From NCBI GenBank assembly GCA_020002185.1, contig CM034531.1, forward strand, positions 44,765,099-44,829,098: DNA of 64,000 bases, given 5' to 3'. The stretch's first letter is position 1. Each line of letters opens with the position of its first letter. Positions 1 to 10,974 of the stretch are shown piece by piece. The notes under the pieces were generated by a model. The model had not been told where the DNA came from. It saw only the letters and a program-made list of their open reading frames with translations, and searched no databases. Source of the DNA: Paraescarpia echinospica. Its lineage: Eukaryota > Annelida > Polychaeta > Sabellida > Siboglinidae. The translations under genes and the position numbers were made by a program.

Positions 1-553
1 GTGATATTAAACATGTATTATTTAACGCGGACTGAATGATGTAAGGGCTGTGTGACTGGTAATTTAGCATCTGAACTGGCCAGATCCAACAGCAGTTACA
101 TAGATCTTCTAAGAATGGTCTAAAAACATCAATATGTACCTGTAGCAATAGACATGAAAAATATATAATTAATGTAATCTCAGACCCCCTCCCCCACATG
201 AAATTTTTAACTATGACTTTTTGGCAACAGCGATAATGTCTATGTTATTGTTCATATTTACATAATTAGTCAGATGCCATGTAAACATAACTGCAATGTC
301 TATTGGAGTACCCCTATGAACTGGAAAAAAATAACTACTGCAATGTTCAGACAGCTTTTTTCTTAAAGTGAGTTAGTTATCCATGGCTGCAGAATGACAG
401 TTGATCACTTCATGTGTTCAATAAGTTCAATAAAAAATGAACAATACTAAATATAACATAGATCAAGTTGGTTTAAATGTCAACAATGCACATTTTATTA
501 TTGTCATACTAAAACAAAAACTTTCTCTATAAATAAAAAATTAAGTTTAAGAC
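1..553. other. AT-rich non-coding stretch
   Basis: I see no open frame with protein-like content, RNA gene or clear repeat here. It is AT-rich DNA ending at the target site of the hAT-like element that follows. Confidence 0.5.
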
Positions 554-968
554 AACGTAACAGGGGTAGAACTACCCACTAGTCCGCTAGTCCGTACACT
601 AGTAAAGATTACGGCGGACTAGTAAACCCGGCCTACCAACTAGTCCGGCTGTCTAGTAAAAATCAGCGTGTTGCGTGGCGCCACCAACCGTACAATTGAC
701 AAAGTAAATCTTCACCTAATGTGAATCGACAGTGAAACGGTACTTTTGATTGGTTGTTGTGTGACATAGAAATCTGAAACGACCGTTTTGTTTGGCTTAG
801 CCTATCATGTAGAGGGGTACCGGCTAATGAGCGCAATTGGCGTCCATTTTCGCGTCTATTTTCTTATCTATTTTCAAATGCGCGGATTTCGAATACGGTT
901 CACATCTTCAGTTCTACATCAATTATTTTGTTAATTCATTACTAATTATTTTGTTACGTTTACGCACG

Positions 969-1369
969 ATGCATCGTTATTTAACTGGGGTTGCAAAACC
1001 AGAAGTTAAACGCAAGGTGGAAAAGCGAGAACGGGACACGCTGTACGACCAGCAGAAACGACAGCGTGGCTATTTGAAGGTTTGGGAACGAGACCACACT
1101 TGGCTGTCCTACGATGACGACAACGATTTGATGTTTTGCAAAGTGTGCAGGACACACAACGTAACTGGTGTCCTTGGCAAGAATGCGTTCTTGACTGGCA
1201 CGGACAACTTTCGTCCAGACTCGATTCGCGCACACAGTACAAGCGAGGCGCACACACGAGCTGTCTTCCGGCAAACTGCGTTCGAAGCCCGTCCCGGCAC
1301 TGCACCTGCCCACCGAGCCATCCAAGCGCTGAACACGGCCACCATGGACCGTCTGACGCATTTGTTTAG
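969..1369 (+). pseudogene. TTF/BED-type zinc-finger exon of hAT-like transposase (N-terminal remnant)
   Basis: Starting at ATG 969, about 133 codons read through a basic N-terminus (residues 10-40) into a zinc-finger module: W-L-x-Y-D, then CKVCR near residue 57, a G-x-x-x-F stretch, and a final H-x-x-S-x-x-H. This layout is known from the N-termini of ZNF862/KIAA1586-like hAT-derived proteins, where it binds DNA. The exon ends at AG/GTAATT (donor at 1370). Its phase does not match the C-terminal exon at 1649, which fits loss of the central exon(s). An upstream in-frame extension to 837 exists but has no domain content, so I chose the ATG at 969. Confidence 0.7.
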
Positions 1370-1648
1370 GTAATTATGTTACCCATGTGATATAATGTTA
1401 TAAAATGTATAAAAAATATTGTGTTTGATTGTACTTTGTTAGGGTTAGCACTATATGGTTTAAATTATTATCCCTCATTTCTCTGTTATCTCTCATTTCA
1501 AGCGTGCCGTGCAGTAAACAATGCCATGGGAAATTATTAATTTGCATTTGATGTAGATCTGTGTTATAACTTGCCTGGATCTTCGGGTTCAAAAGTAATA
1601 CTATTTAGTGTTGTATTTCCCGCCTTTATGCATCATATTTTTCACCAG

Positions 1649-1809
1649 ACATCGCTGCATTTGAACCGAAGGAGGCAATCGAGCTGTGGAGTGCTGGTGG
1701 AGCCCGGAGGCCAGACACTCAGCCGCTTAGGCCAAGGCCCGACTGTAGTAGTTACACTGACAGCAGTGACACCGACTGTGATGACAGTAGTGCCTCCGAC
1801 TCTGAGTGA
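1649..1809 (+). pseudogene. C-terminal exon of hAT-like transposase
   Basis: After a pyrimidine-rich acceptor (TTTTTCACCAG, ending 1648) the frame reads AAFEPKEAIELWSAGGARRP and on to an acidic, Ser/Asp-rich tail ending in TGA at 1807-1809. The LW...RRP ending is typical of hAT transposases of the ZNF862-like group. AATAAA follows at 1875. The hAT dimerisation core that should precede it is absent, so this is a remnant. Confidence 0.65.
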
Positions 1810-2016
1810 CACTGACTGACTGACAAACAGTGTTAACGCCAGGCCTGGATGACACTGTGTTTTTTTGTGTTTTAAATAAAATTGTTGTGACCTAAATTTG
1901 TGCTATGTTTTTTATTTACAGGACTAGTAAACCTTTTGGCGGACTAGTAAACTTTTGTCTTTACTAGTCCTGCTGTCTAGTAAAATAAATGCTGAAGTTC
2001 TACCCCTGGACGTAAC

Positions 2017-2616
2017 TTTGAAACAAACCGTCACTTGCAGAAACTTTTAGAACTCAACCAAGTTGCAACCTGCTTTGCCCCGCGATCAGATTATATAGTA
2101 ACAACACATGCTGCAATAGTTGTAAGAGTAGAGTTCATGGGTCAGATGGCGGGAGATGTCAATCACCCAACGACAGCTATGCAAAGATTTGAGTGGTGAA
2201 ATCGGACACTGACAGGAGATTCACACCCGAGCATCGGCCATCGGAATGCCAACAACATCCCCTTTAAAGTGACCTAGATAGAGTGCTTCAAGATATCACC
2301 TTACGACGCCACTAATACGAGCAACTAGTTCCGTAACTGTCAAGGGAAAGGGGGCGTAATAAAAGTTAAACGCCGGCTTCGAGTAGGCTAAAAGCACAAC
2401 ATGTTGGAAATCATCACACCGTGTCCGTGCCTCTCGCTCGCCGACATTGACGGCTTGGGCCCTGGCGTAACTTACTTCAAAGGAAAAGGCGGTTCGAGTA
2501 AAAGTTATGATTGGGGTAACTCAACCGCATCTAGAGGTGCGCCGTTTAGTCTACCGGGGTCGCAGCATGTTCTAACCGTAGAAGCCAACAGAAACCATTG
2601 CGACAGCTAGTCAGCG

Positions 2617-2662
<46 letters not shown>

Positions 2663-3540
2663 GTTTGGGTCTATGAATACGAAGTCGGTGCGCCATCCAT
2701 CCACGCGCGCCCATATTATACATATTTCCGCTTACAAAACAACGATGTTTGCTGCTCTGTTAATTCACTTACCGTCACAATTCCGATGATACTGCAAATG
2801 TGCACTATGTTACGATAAAATAGGGTCCAGTGCAAATGATCGGCGACGGTGAAGACGTAGATTTTAATCCGGCAATGATTCGCATCAGGAAATCATCTTT
2901 GACTTCGCTAGGCTAAGAAAATCAAAATGGCGGCGGCGTAGCACAACAAAGTCATGTGACCACGCCAAAAGGGGCGCGTTATCTCTATGCTGGGCTGTGA
3001 CAGGGCTGGTTAAAATCAAAAAGGGTTAGCTATGTTCGGAGTAATTATGCTGCTATGCGTAACATATATTCGTCGTATAGTGTAGCATGCATTGTCACTC
3101 ATCTCACTGCGACGCCCGACCGTTGAGAAATACTGCATAATTTATTATTTATGACATGTCAGAGCTAACATTGTATATAGGGGCCTATGGCCTGAGACTA
3201 GTATATTCTAAGACTACGCCTAAATTCCCTAGGGCTAAAGTAGGCTTACAACAGGACCTTGCTTAACGTACAGCCACTTGCACGAAAACTAACTAGAGAC
3301 TTAATATATGTCAGGGCATGAGGTTCCGTGCACCCACCCCATCCCAATCCCCATGCAGTTCTCTCCCAATTTAATTACCCCCACCCCTTCTAAAATACGT
3401 ACGTGAACCATTTCCCAACCGGTTCCCCCAAATTGCACCATATTCTCCCTTTCTAAAAAAAATGTGAGCCCCCTCCCCGGTTCTCCAACAAATTAAATAT
3501 CAAAAGTATAATAAAATATAAAATACCTACGCTGTAGAGC
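2017..3540. other. Non-coding stretch
   Basis: No gene recognised. It holds a CA microsatellite (2617-2660) and G/C-richer sequence. An ATGGCGGCGGCGTAG at 2926-2940 looks like a promoter-proximal start but closes after four codons. Confidence 0.4.
2617..2660. repeat. (CA)n microsatellite
   Basis: About 22 uninterrupted CA dinucleotides. Confidence 0.95.
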
Positions 3541-3690
3541 CAGTGGCGTACCCAGGGGGGTTGGTTGCCCGGAAACCCCCCTAAAAATTCCTCACTATTG
3601 TATGACCCATACGGTAACGTACAGCAGGGGCGTATCCAGGGAGGGTTTTTGGCTGGCCGGAAACCCCTCCACATTTTTGAACAGCACTGC
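3541..3690. repeat. Tandem pair of transposon-end-like segments
   Basis: Two direct copies about 86 bp apart (from about 3541 and 3627) share GGCGTA-C/T-CCAGGG followed by a GCCGGAAACCCC-like block. The second begins CAGGGGCGTATCCAGG, a form often seen at ends of hAT-type elements. No matching opposite end was found, so the family is tentative. Confidence 0.4.
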
Positions 3691-3835
3691 CCCCCCCCCG
3701 CCCCGTGTTCGGATGTCAAAAGTTCACAGCCGAGACAGCGAAGAAGCTGAAGTTACAGCGGCGCAGCGGCGAAACATTTTCAACAACCCCCCCCCCCCGG
3801 CCCCGCAACTACATATTGTAGAACCTCTCGTTCTG

Positions 3836-4330
3836 TCCTTTCTCTCCATAAAATTCCATAAGCAGTCCCTTTTCTCCATCCTTCACCCTATCCCAATTTT
3901 TCTCATAACCCTCCTTACGAAGTCCTTCCACCTCAGCTGTGACATCATTCTCCTTTTCCCGAGTTCTTGTCGTATTTCCGCCTCTGCTTTCTTTGCAACT
4001 TTGCCTGCATCCCTCTGTACCAAGTGGCTTGCCAATCTCACCCGGATTCTCACAAATCTTCCCGTTAGGCTGCTTCGCATCCCAACCTCTACCATCATGT
4101 CGTTCATCCTATACTTCTGTCTGCCATCTTTGTTTTGATGATTCTTCGAACCCAGTTGTTCTAACAGATTATCAACTTTGTCAGTTGTTGTTTTGACAGC
4201 TCCATTCTCTCCAGACCATAATGGCGCACCGTTGTCAGAAGTTTCCTGTTCAGTTTTTTTTTAAATTGTTCTGTCCATCATGACTCCCTCCTCTACATTC
4301 TCCAATCATTCGCTATCGTTTGTATCCGAC
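3836..4330 (-). mobile_element. LINE 3' fragment (C-terminal end of a reverse transcriptase ORF)
   Basis: On the minus strand, NNWVRRI followed (after frame changes) by NDMMVEVGMRSSLTGRFVR and LRWKDFVRRVMRK matches the C-terminal tail of many invertebrate non-LTR retrotransposon proteins, where the stretch from NWVRRI to the RWKDCV-like motif is conserved. Several frameshifts and stops show it is decayed. It is 5'-truncated and abuts the next LINE. Confidence 0.6.
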
Positions 4331-4477
4331 GTCACACATCTACCTCTGAATGTCCTTTCACCTTAAGCATTCCTCCAGGGTACACAAATCCACCCACTTC
4401 CTTGATCTCCTTCCCATCCAACCTGATGTTCAGTGGACTCTCTGGTGTCCAACCCAAATCACTTCTGTCTTCTCCAT

Positions 4478-5299
4478 GCTCCGGACTACAAATTTTATTG
4501 GCAAGGCAAGGGATTCGACGCCAAAGATGAGTTTTATGGAAACCTGGAATCCATCATTAGCCAGATACCGCCACAGGAACATCTGCTGTTGTTTTGTGAC
4601 TTCAACGCACGGGTGGGTGCCGACCATGTCGCCTGGCCAGTCTGCCTGGGACATCACGGATTCGGCAAAATAAATGAGAACGGACAGCGAATTCTTGAGT
4701 GGTGCTCCTATATCGACCTCTGCATCACCAACTCCTTCTTTCAAACGAAGCCCCAACACAAGGCATCATGGAGACACCCCAGATCAAAGCACTGGCACCA
4801 GCTGAACTTGATCATCCTCCAGAATGTTCTGATCACCCGATCCTACCACAGCGTTGACTGTGACACAGACCACTCCTTGGTGTGCTGCAGGATTAGGTTG
4901 CAGCCGAAGAAGGTACATCGCTCTAAACTCATTGATGTGAACAAAACATCACATCCCGAAAAGAAAGCACTGTTTAGAGAGGTACTGGAGGATGGACTCC
5001 TTCCACCTGACACTGCCACTCAGACATGGGACCATCTATGCGACAAAGTCCATAACGCTGCCATCACAGACTTTGGAGAGAAGCAGTCAAGGAAGATAAA
5101 TGATTGGTTCGAAGCTAACTACAGTGTGGTGACTCTAGTTATTGAGGCCAAGCGTGCAGTCCGTGAGGAATACAAGCGCTCGCCCAGCCAAGCAATCCCC
5201 AGGTGCTCCGAACAGCCAGAAACAAAGTCCAGTAGACTGCTAGGCGCTGTACGAACGAATACTGGCTCCAGATATGCAAGAACATCCGCGGTCAGCTGA
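4478..5299 (+). pseudogene. LINE B apurinic-like endonuclease and linker
   Basis: An open frame covers the C-terminal half of an EEP-type endonuclease. CDFNARVG is the catalytic GDFN motif (Gly changed to Cys), NENGQRILEWC and SWRHPRSKHW follow, and CDTDHSLV is the D-H catalytic end. In LINEs this enzyme nicks target DNA for target-primed reverse transcription. The first half of the domain is absent, and the frame shifts near 5280 before the reverse transcriptase. Confidence 0.7.
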
Positions 5300-7247
5300 T
5301 ACAGGCAACAGTGGGGCGATGTACGACGGCATCAAGAAAGCCATAGGCCTTACTCAGAGCAAGACAGCCCCCTTGAGGTCATCCGCAGGCGAGCCCATAC
5401 ATGACAGGAAAACGCTAATACAGAGGTGGGTAGAGTTCTACTCAGACCTGTACTCCAGAGAGAATGCGGCCACCAGCTCAGCCATGGGTGGCCTAGAATG
5501 TATGCCCACTCTGACAGAGCTGGATGAGGAACCAACCCCAGAGGAACTCAGCAAGGTTATCGGCAACCTTTCCAGTGGAAACGCACGTGGAAGCAATGGA
5601 ATTCCACGCGAAATCATCAAGTGTGGCAAGAGTATTCTACTCGAACCCCTATACGTACCTCTTTGTCAGTGCTGGTTTGAAGGGGCCATGCCGTAAGACA
5701 TGAAGGACGCCAACATCATCACGCTTTCCAAGAACAAAGGAGACAGGAGTCACTGCAACAATTACAGAGGCATCTCACTCCTGAGCGTAGTTGGCAAGTT
5801 GTTTGCTCGTGTCATCCTGAACAGACTACATATACTTGCTGACGGAGTCTACCTCGAATCCCAGTGTGGCTTCAAAGCAAATAGATCAACTGCTGACATG
5901 ATCTTTTCGCTTCAACAGTTACAGGAGAAATGCAAGGAACAAAAGAAGCCGCTGTACGTTGCCATCATCGAACTTACCAAAGCCTTTGACTTTGTGAGCA
6001 GGGATGGTCTGTTCAAGAATCTACCGAAGATCGGATGCCCCAAAGCACTGCAGCATAATCAGGTCATTCCACGATGATATCAGAGGTACAATTCTGTACG
6101 ACGGTTCTACCTCCGAGACTTTTAACATTACCAGTGGCATCAAACAGGTATATTCTTTGCTCTTATAGTGAAGCACGCCTTTGGGTCTTCGATAGAGGGA
6201 GTGTACATGCACACGTGATCGATAGAGGGAGTGTACATGCACACGTGATCTGACGGAAATGTTTTCAATTTGTCTCGCCTAAAAGCGAAGACCAGGTGCG
6301 CCTCGTCAGAGACTTTCTGTTTGCGGAAGATGCAGCGGTCATCACGCATACTGAGGGAGGGGGGGGGGCTACAAAACGTCATGAACCGCTTTGGAAAGGC
6401 ATGCACGGAATGCAGACTGATAATCAGCTTGAGAAAGACTAAGATCATGGGGCAGGATGTGGTCACTCCCCATGCCATCACCATAAACAACTATAAGCTA
6501 GAGGTCGTCCACCTCTTCACCTATCTCGGGTCCACCATTGCCACAACCTCTCCTTAGAAGCAGAAATCAGCAGAATTATTGGGAGAGTCGCCTTAACACT
6601 TGCCCGGCTTACAAAGAGAGTCTGGAACAACACAATGCTGACGGAGCACACAAAGTGTACAACGCCTGCGTGCTTTGTACACTGTATTGCAGTGAGTCCT
6701 GGACGCTGTATCCTCTCAGGAGAATCGACTGAACTCATTTCACATGCGCTGCATGCGGCGCATCCTCGGGATCTTCTGGAAGGATCGAGTCCCCAATACA
6801 GAGGTCCTCTCATGTGCCAAGTCTGTGAGCCTGGTGACCCTTCTCAGGTAACCCCGCATCCGCTGGCTCGGCCACGTGCATCGGATGGAAGATGGGAGAC
6901 TTCCAAAAGACATTCTCTTCGGAAAGCTGGCCACTGGAAAGAGAAATGCAGGGCGTCCCCATCTGCGGTTCAAGACCGTATGCAAGCGAGACTTGAAGGC
7001 ACTAGACATGGAAGTTGACAACTGGACGGAGCTTGCTGGAGAACGATCCACATGGAGGCAGAAATTACACAGAGGTCTCAAAAGAGGAGAGGAGACTCTC
7101 CGTAGACTAGCTGAAGAAAAACGTAACCGCAGAAAAAACACCCAGGCTGAGATAGAGCCGAAAGCGCCTTCAAGTGCAGCAAATACAATAAAGACTGCCA
7201 CTCAAGAATCGGACTCTACAACCACAACAGTCGCTGCCAACAACTGA
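5274..7247 (+). pseudogene. LINE B reverse transcriptase, broken
   Basis: The pieces run in order. 5274-5696 holds the thumb-proximal region (GNARGSNGIPREII). A stop at 5695-5697 is followed by 5700-6077 with NNYRGISLLSVVGKLFARVI, SQCGFKANRST and ELTKAFDFVSRDGL (palm). After more breaks come the FADD-box region (TTTGCGGAAGATGCA at 6320-6334 gives FAEDAA; the second copy keeps FADDAA), MGQDVVTPHAITINN and FTYLGSTIA. The tail contains RRIDG/PKDILFGKL and a WRQKL-type C-terminus ending near 7247. An exact 30-bp tandem duplication (6191-6250) adds damage. No active enzyme can be made. Confidence 0.75.
6191..6250. repeat. 30-bp exact tandem duplication inside LINE B
   Basis: 6191-6220 and 6221-6250 are identical. 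The related copy near 38290-38320 has this sequence once, so the duplication arose in this copy. Confidence 0.9.
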
Positions 7248-7402
7248 TCTTCGACACCAGGACGCAGCTGCTGGATGCCAACTACTATCACCATCCTCAC
7301 TTAGCTTGCTATCCATGTCTGCTTCCAAACCTTTCCTCGCTTTATCAACAACTCTCTTGGTCTCTATCTTTTTTGTCCGTTTGCACCATCCTTACATCTG
7401 GT

Positions 7403-7996
7403 TGATTTCCTCTCTCCTTGATCTTCTCAATTAATTGTTATTCATTTATTTGTAGGATTCCTTTCTATTCGTATACTGCCTCTGCAATTTCGAGTGATGA
7501 AAAAGGCACCGTTAGAAATTAGTCAGTCATTTCTTTGTCAAGGTACACAAGGTACCGAAACGAACGTTAAAATGACTGACTGATGATGACTGCGGGTAGA
7601 CTCCCGGTCTACCGCGGCCATCGAGGAAAACTGCAGGCCGGCAACCCAACCTCAAAACCACACGCAGTTAGGGGTAGGAAGCGGTGTGATTCACTAAGTC
7701 AGATGTTATTAGCAGCGAAAGGAGTTTACTTTCCTCCCGACCACGGTTACCTAAAATATAATACAGTAATCTAAACTTTCCAGTCTCTTTCCAAAATGTT
7801 GTAGAAGTCCGCAATCCTTCCTGCGTTCACTTTCTTCTTCTTCCCATAGCTCCTTTGCGAGGTGGGGTCCACGTCACTTGACATTGTGTTCTTCCATCTT
7901 TATTAAGTTGTCGATCACGGCTGGTAAGAAAACGTTTATCCACTTCGACGAGGTAGAGCCCTACTTGTTATCACGCAGAAACAAAGCACGTCACGT
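7403..7996. other. Non-coding stretch between two LINEs
   Basis: No convincing coding sequence or RNA gene. The open frame at 7583-7774 has no protein-like features. Confidence 0.4.
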
Positions 7997-8096
7997 GATT
8001 TAACAAGATTTAACAAGATTGCCATCCAGAAAATTACTCTGGATGGCAGGTGGACAAGGAAGCCTTTTGGCTTATCGAGAGTCCAATAGTTTTTAT

Positions 8097-10810
8097 CTAC
8101 ATGTATCCCGCCCTTTTAAGGTGTGTGTCGATTTTATTTTTAAACATAATCACGTTACTAGCACCAACACAATCAGGAGATAATCTGTTCCATTCATTTA
8201 CAGTCCTTTGTGAGAATGAGAACTTTCTTATATCTAATCTACACTGCTCCTTTACTAATGTAGCTTCATGTCCTCTGGTCCTTCTATCTTTCTTAACTGA
8301 GAAAAAAATGTTTCTATCAATATTTTCATAACCATTCAATATTTTAAACACTTCTATGTGATCTCCTCTCAATCTCCTGGTCTCTAGTGTTGTTAAACCA
8401 CATTCTTTTAGGCGTATTTCGTAACTAAGATCCCTCAGATTTGGTATCATTTTAGTCGCTCTCCTCTGTACTCTTTCTAGCATATCTATGTCCTTCTTGC
8501 GATATGGCCTCCATGCTTGTATACAATATTCTAAATGAGGCCTCACTATTGTTTTGTACAGCGGTACTATTAATTATTTTTTCTTATACTCTATATTTCG
8601 CCTAATAAATCCAAGGATTTGATTTCCCTTTGAAGCTGCAATTCCGCACTGCTCTGACACCTTCATATCAGCACTAATGGTTAACCCTAAGTCCTTTTCT
8701 TTTACAGTAGTACTTAGAACAGTACCCCCATTTTATATTTTACCTCTTCATTCCCATGACCTGTGTGGAGGCATTTACATTTCCCAAAATTGAACAGCAT
8801 TTGCCACTTTTCAGACCATTTGATCAACCTATCAAGATCATCTTGTAAATGCTGTCTGTCTCCATCACTTTTAATCCTTCTAAACACTTTTGTATCATCC
8901 GCAAATTTTAACACCTTGCTTGTTATATCATCGTCCAAATCGTTGATATATATTAAGAATAATATAGGTCCTAGTACTGATCCCTGTGGTACCCCACTCA
9001 ATACCGATTTCCAGTTTGAAGCCTCCCCATCAACTACTACATGTTGTCTTCTGTCATTCAGCCATTTTTCTATCCAGTTTATTATACCATTTCCTATGCC
9101 ATGGGCCTTTAGCTTAAGGAGTAATCTTTGATGTGGTACTTTGTCGAAAGCTTTTTGAAAATCTAAATAGATGATATCTACTGGTGATCCCTCATCTACC
9201 CACCTAGTGATGTCTTCCAAAAAACATAACATATTTGTTAAGCATGACCTCGCTTTTAAAAACCCATGTTGAGATGGGTTTATCAAGTTATGTTTAACAA
9301 GAAAATCCACCATGTGATCTTTAATTAGTCTTTCTAATAATTTGCAAATCACTGATGTTAAACTCACTGGTCTATAGTTCTCTGACTTGTTTCTCGAACC
9401 TTTTTTAAATAACGGTATAATGTTTGCCTCTTTCCATTCTAAAGGAACCACTCCCTCTTCTAATGACAAATTGAAAACTGTTGCAAGCGGTACGCTAATT
9501 TGTTCTACAATTTCCAATAGTAGTTTGGGCGGAATCCCGTCCACTCCAGGTGATTTATTATCCTTCATAGCCCTTATTTTCTTAGCTACCATTTCCGAGG
9601 TTACAACTAACTGTCCTAAATAGTCTGAATCTGCCCCCTTGAACTTAGCCTCTGGTACTGGCAGTGAACTAATATCTTCCCTGGTAAACACTGAACTAAA
9701 ATACTCATTCAGGTCTTCTGCCATTAAGAATCCCTCTGATATTGTATTTCCAGCACTATCTTCTAGAGGACCGACCTTATCCTGAACTTTCTGTTTGCTT
9801 CGAATATACGCATAAAAACTCTTACTGTCATGTTTTATATTACTAGCTAATTTTTTTTCATAGCTTCTCTTTGAATTTCTAATTTCAGCTGTAGCTTGAT
9901 TAAGTGCTTCTTTATAAATGTTGTAGTCTTCATCATTTCCAGTACATCTATATGACTTCCACATCATTTGTTTATACTTAATTTTTCTAATGGCTTCTTT
10001 CGATAAGTGTTTCTTTTTAGACCGTTTCCCTTGTTTTTTGAAAGGTACAAATTTATCGACTATGCACTTAATTTCACTATTTAAGATATTCCAGCATTCG
10101 GTTGCTGTCTTATTCTTCAGTGTGTTATTCCAGTCTATCTTTGCTAAATATTTCCTCATGTCCTTATACCTTCCTTTGTGGAAATTTTTCCTATACTGCT
10201 TTTTACTATTCCTTTCTGATTTTACTTTGATGGTAAAATGTATCTGGTTGTGATCACTACTCCCCAGTGGCTCACATATCTTGACATTGTCAACTAATTC
10301 TTTCTGTGAGGACAAAACTAAGTCTAACACATTCTCTCCCCTGGTTGGTTCTAGCACATGTTGAGAAAGGAAACTATCTTGTACTAAAACTAAAAACTTG
10401 TGGTCCTCACTCCCCATACTCTGTAGAGATTTCCATTGTATATGCCCATGGTTAAAGTCCCCCATAATAATACAGTTCCGTTTGCTTACTTCCCTTATAG
10501 CGTTTTGTATTTTTTCATTCTCTTCTATGCTTATGTTTGGACTTCGATAAACTAACCCAACTGTTAACGTTGAGTTTCCTGTAACTATGTTACACCAAAC
10601 AGCTTCTTCGCAATCTGCTTCTCTTTCTAATTTTATTTCATAAGCCTGGATAGATTCTTTAATATATAAAATAACTCCACCTCCCTTTCTTCCTATTCTA
10701 TCTTTCCTAAACATTACATATCCTGTTAGTCCCAATTCGGCATCTGATATATCAGTGGTGGCCCACGATTCGGTTATACCTATTATGTGAGGGTCAATAT
10801 CTTCTACCAT
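8097..10810 (-). pseudogene. CR1 ORF2: endonuclease and reverse transcriptase, near-complete with frameshift
   Basis: Codons from 10810 down read the endonuclease (ITESW, GGGVILYIKES, VGLVYRSPN, IIMGDFNHGHIQW, GSSDHNQI) and the reverse transcriptase (DNKSPGVDGIP, YRPVSLTSVICKLLERLI, YLDFQKAFDKVPHQRLL, GVPQGSVLGPILFLIYIND, KFADDTKVFR with the FADD catalytic box). Endonuclease motif ARSIVNKRSEL lies upstream of the ATG, and that frame stays open to about 10980, so translation may overlap the end of ORF1. Near 8730 a C-run length change shifts the frame. The remaining C-terminus continues to the stop at 8097 (RPHLEYCIQAW, LERVQRRATKMI, RGDHIEVFKILNG). Recent by LINE standards, but not intact. 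Confidence 0.85.
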
Positions 10811-10974
10811 AATGTTTAGTTCACTTCTTTTGTTTACTATGCTCCTTGCATTTAAACAAATGCATTTATATCCTGATTCAGAACAGTTTTCCAGGCTGTT
10901 CTTTGCCGATTTATTTCTGCTGTCTTTATCTATGCCTCCATTTTCAGGCTTCTCTGTGAATCCCCCCTGCGAAT

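Larger units (their letters stand above)
554..2016 (+). mobile_element. hAT-like DNA transposon, internally deleted
   Basis: The ends carry inverted repeats: CAGGGGTAGAACT at 561-573 and its reverse complement ending at 2008. The flanks share ACGTAAC (555-561 and 2010-2016), seven clear bases of what would be the 8-bp target duplication of hAT elements. Both ends carry clustered ACTAGT/GACTAGTAAA motifs (about 578-660 and 1921-1980), which resemble hAT subterminal transposase-binding repeats. Inside are a zinc-finger exon, a C-terminal exon and a poly(A) signal (AATAAA at 1875-1880). At about 1.45 kb it is far too short for a complete hAT transposase, so the central catalytic part is missing. 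The family assignment rests on the ends and the two exons; I could not run a repeat search. Confidence 0.75.
4478..7402 (+). mobile_element. Non-LTR retrotransposon (LINE family B), degenerate copy 1
   Basis: A 2.9-kb remnant with endonuclease then reverse transcriptase, and a 3' end shared with the minus-strand copy at 37137-39915. The 3' homology ends near 7402 (CCATCCTTACATC). The 5' part, including the first half of the endonuclease, is missing. Multiple stops and frameshifts break the ORF. The clade (jockey/I, RTE or other) was not determined. Confidence 0.8.
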
